Of a stretch of DNA of 5,086 nucleotides, positions 4,983 to 5,086 are shown piece by piece. A program made the position numbers and the translations under genes. The stretch covers positions 1 through 5,086 of the forward strand of contig ONTY01000258.1 of NCBI GenBank assembly GCA_900320815.1, written 5' to 3'. The first letter of the stretch is position 1, and every line of letters begins with the position of its first letter. The DNA comes from an uncultured Pseudomonadota bacterium. Lineage in GTDB: Bacteria; Pseudomonadota; Gammaproteobacteria; Burkholderiales; Burkholderiaceae_C. The notes beneath the pieces were generated by a model. The model did not search any database and was not told the origin of the DNA. It saw only the letters and a list, made by a program, of their open reading frames with translations.

Positions 4983-5086
4983 CCCCACTCCCGCCGTGCG
5001 GAGCACAGACGGAGGTAATTTTTGTGCTTTCCGCGAGTTTCCAGATCTGACGGTGCCAGAGCCCATTATTGCATAGGCATCGCACA

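Larger units (their letters stand above)
4607..5086. other. Intergenic region with no supportable gene
   Basis: Frames here either lack an RBS or read as repeat-derived Arg/Ser/Pro-rich sequence. The region holds the REP-like pair, the hairpin at 4947-4970, and a more AT-rich block (about 4798-4915) between them that I cannot assign. Open frames crossing the AT-rich block (such as the one covering SKYLGIQREAIDICRQAM) are run on from repeat sequence and have no start signal; a decayed gene scrap is possible but unproven. The last 100 bases show only short imperfect inverted repeats. Confidence 0.6.

Noticed and set aside
4670..5050. 126-codon + strand open frame in the terminal intergenic region
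   Set aside because: It runs through the REP-like hairpins and the C/G-rich repeat, has no RBS, and its protein shows no domain.

Overview
The window looks like chromosomal DNA of a betaproteobacterium, most likely Burkholderiales. This rests on moderately high GC, the housekeeping content, and the strong resemblance (from memory of the families, no search run) of the paraslipin, the NfeD protein and the Orn/Lys/Arg decarboxylase to Burkholderiales proteins. No phage, CRISPR or complete insertion sequence is visible.

Layout. Bases 1-288 carry the tail of an unidentified + strand gene, overlapping by ATGA a 76-residue gene of unknown function. Bases 312-494 hold a complete minus-strand tRNA-Ser(GGA) unit: a promoter with a perfect TATAAT, the tRNA with encoded CCA, and an intrinsic terminator. 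Bases 502-1918 are a minus-strand two-gene operon, a short NfeD-type membrane protein followed by a paraslipin/QmcA-type SPFH protein, a classic membrane-microdomain pair. From 2036 to 4269 (+) runs a PLP-dependent Orn/Lys/Arg decarboxylase gene that is broken near its 5' end. It is followed, probably in the same transcript, by a small DUF465/YdcH-type gene (4326-4556, TTG start) and a strong bidirectional terminator. From about 4607 to the end I see no gene, only intergenic repeats, notably an inverted pair of GTAG-headed REP-like hairpins.

The main anomaly is in the decarboxylase. The first 68 codons match the N-terminal wing domain. Then about 58 expected codons are missing and about 115 bp of unrelated DNA stands in their place, after which the gene resumes in another frame and is intact to its normal end with all visible PLP-site motifs. 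The replacing DNA has a protein-like reading on the minus strand, so it may be a scrap of another gene. The locus is either a recent pseudogene, a wing-less decarboxylase, or an assembly chimera. I found no convincing new multi-gene system in this window.
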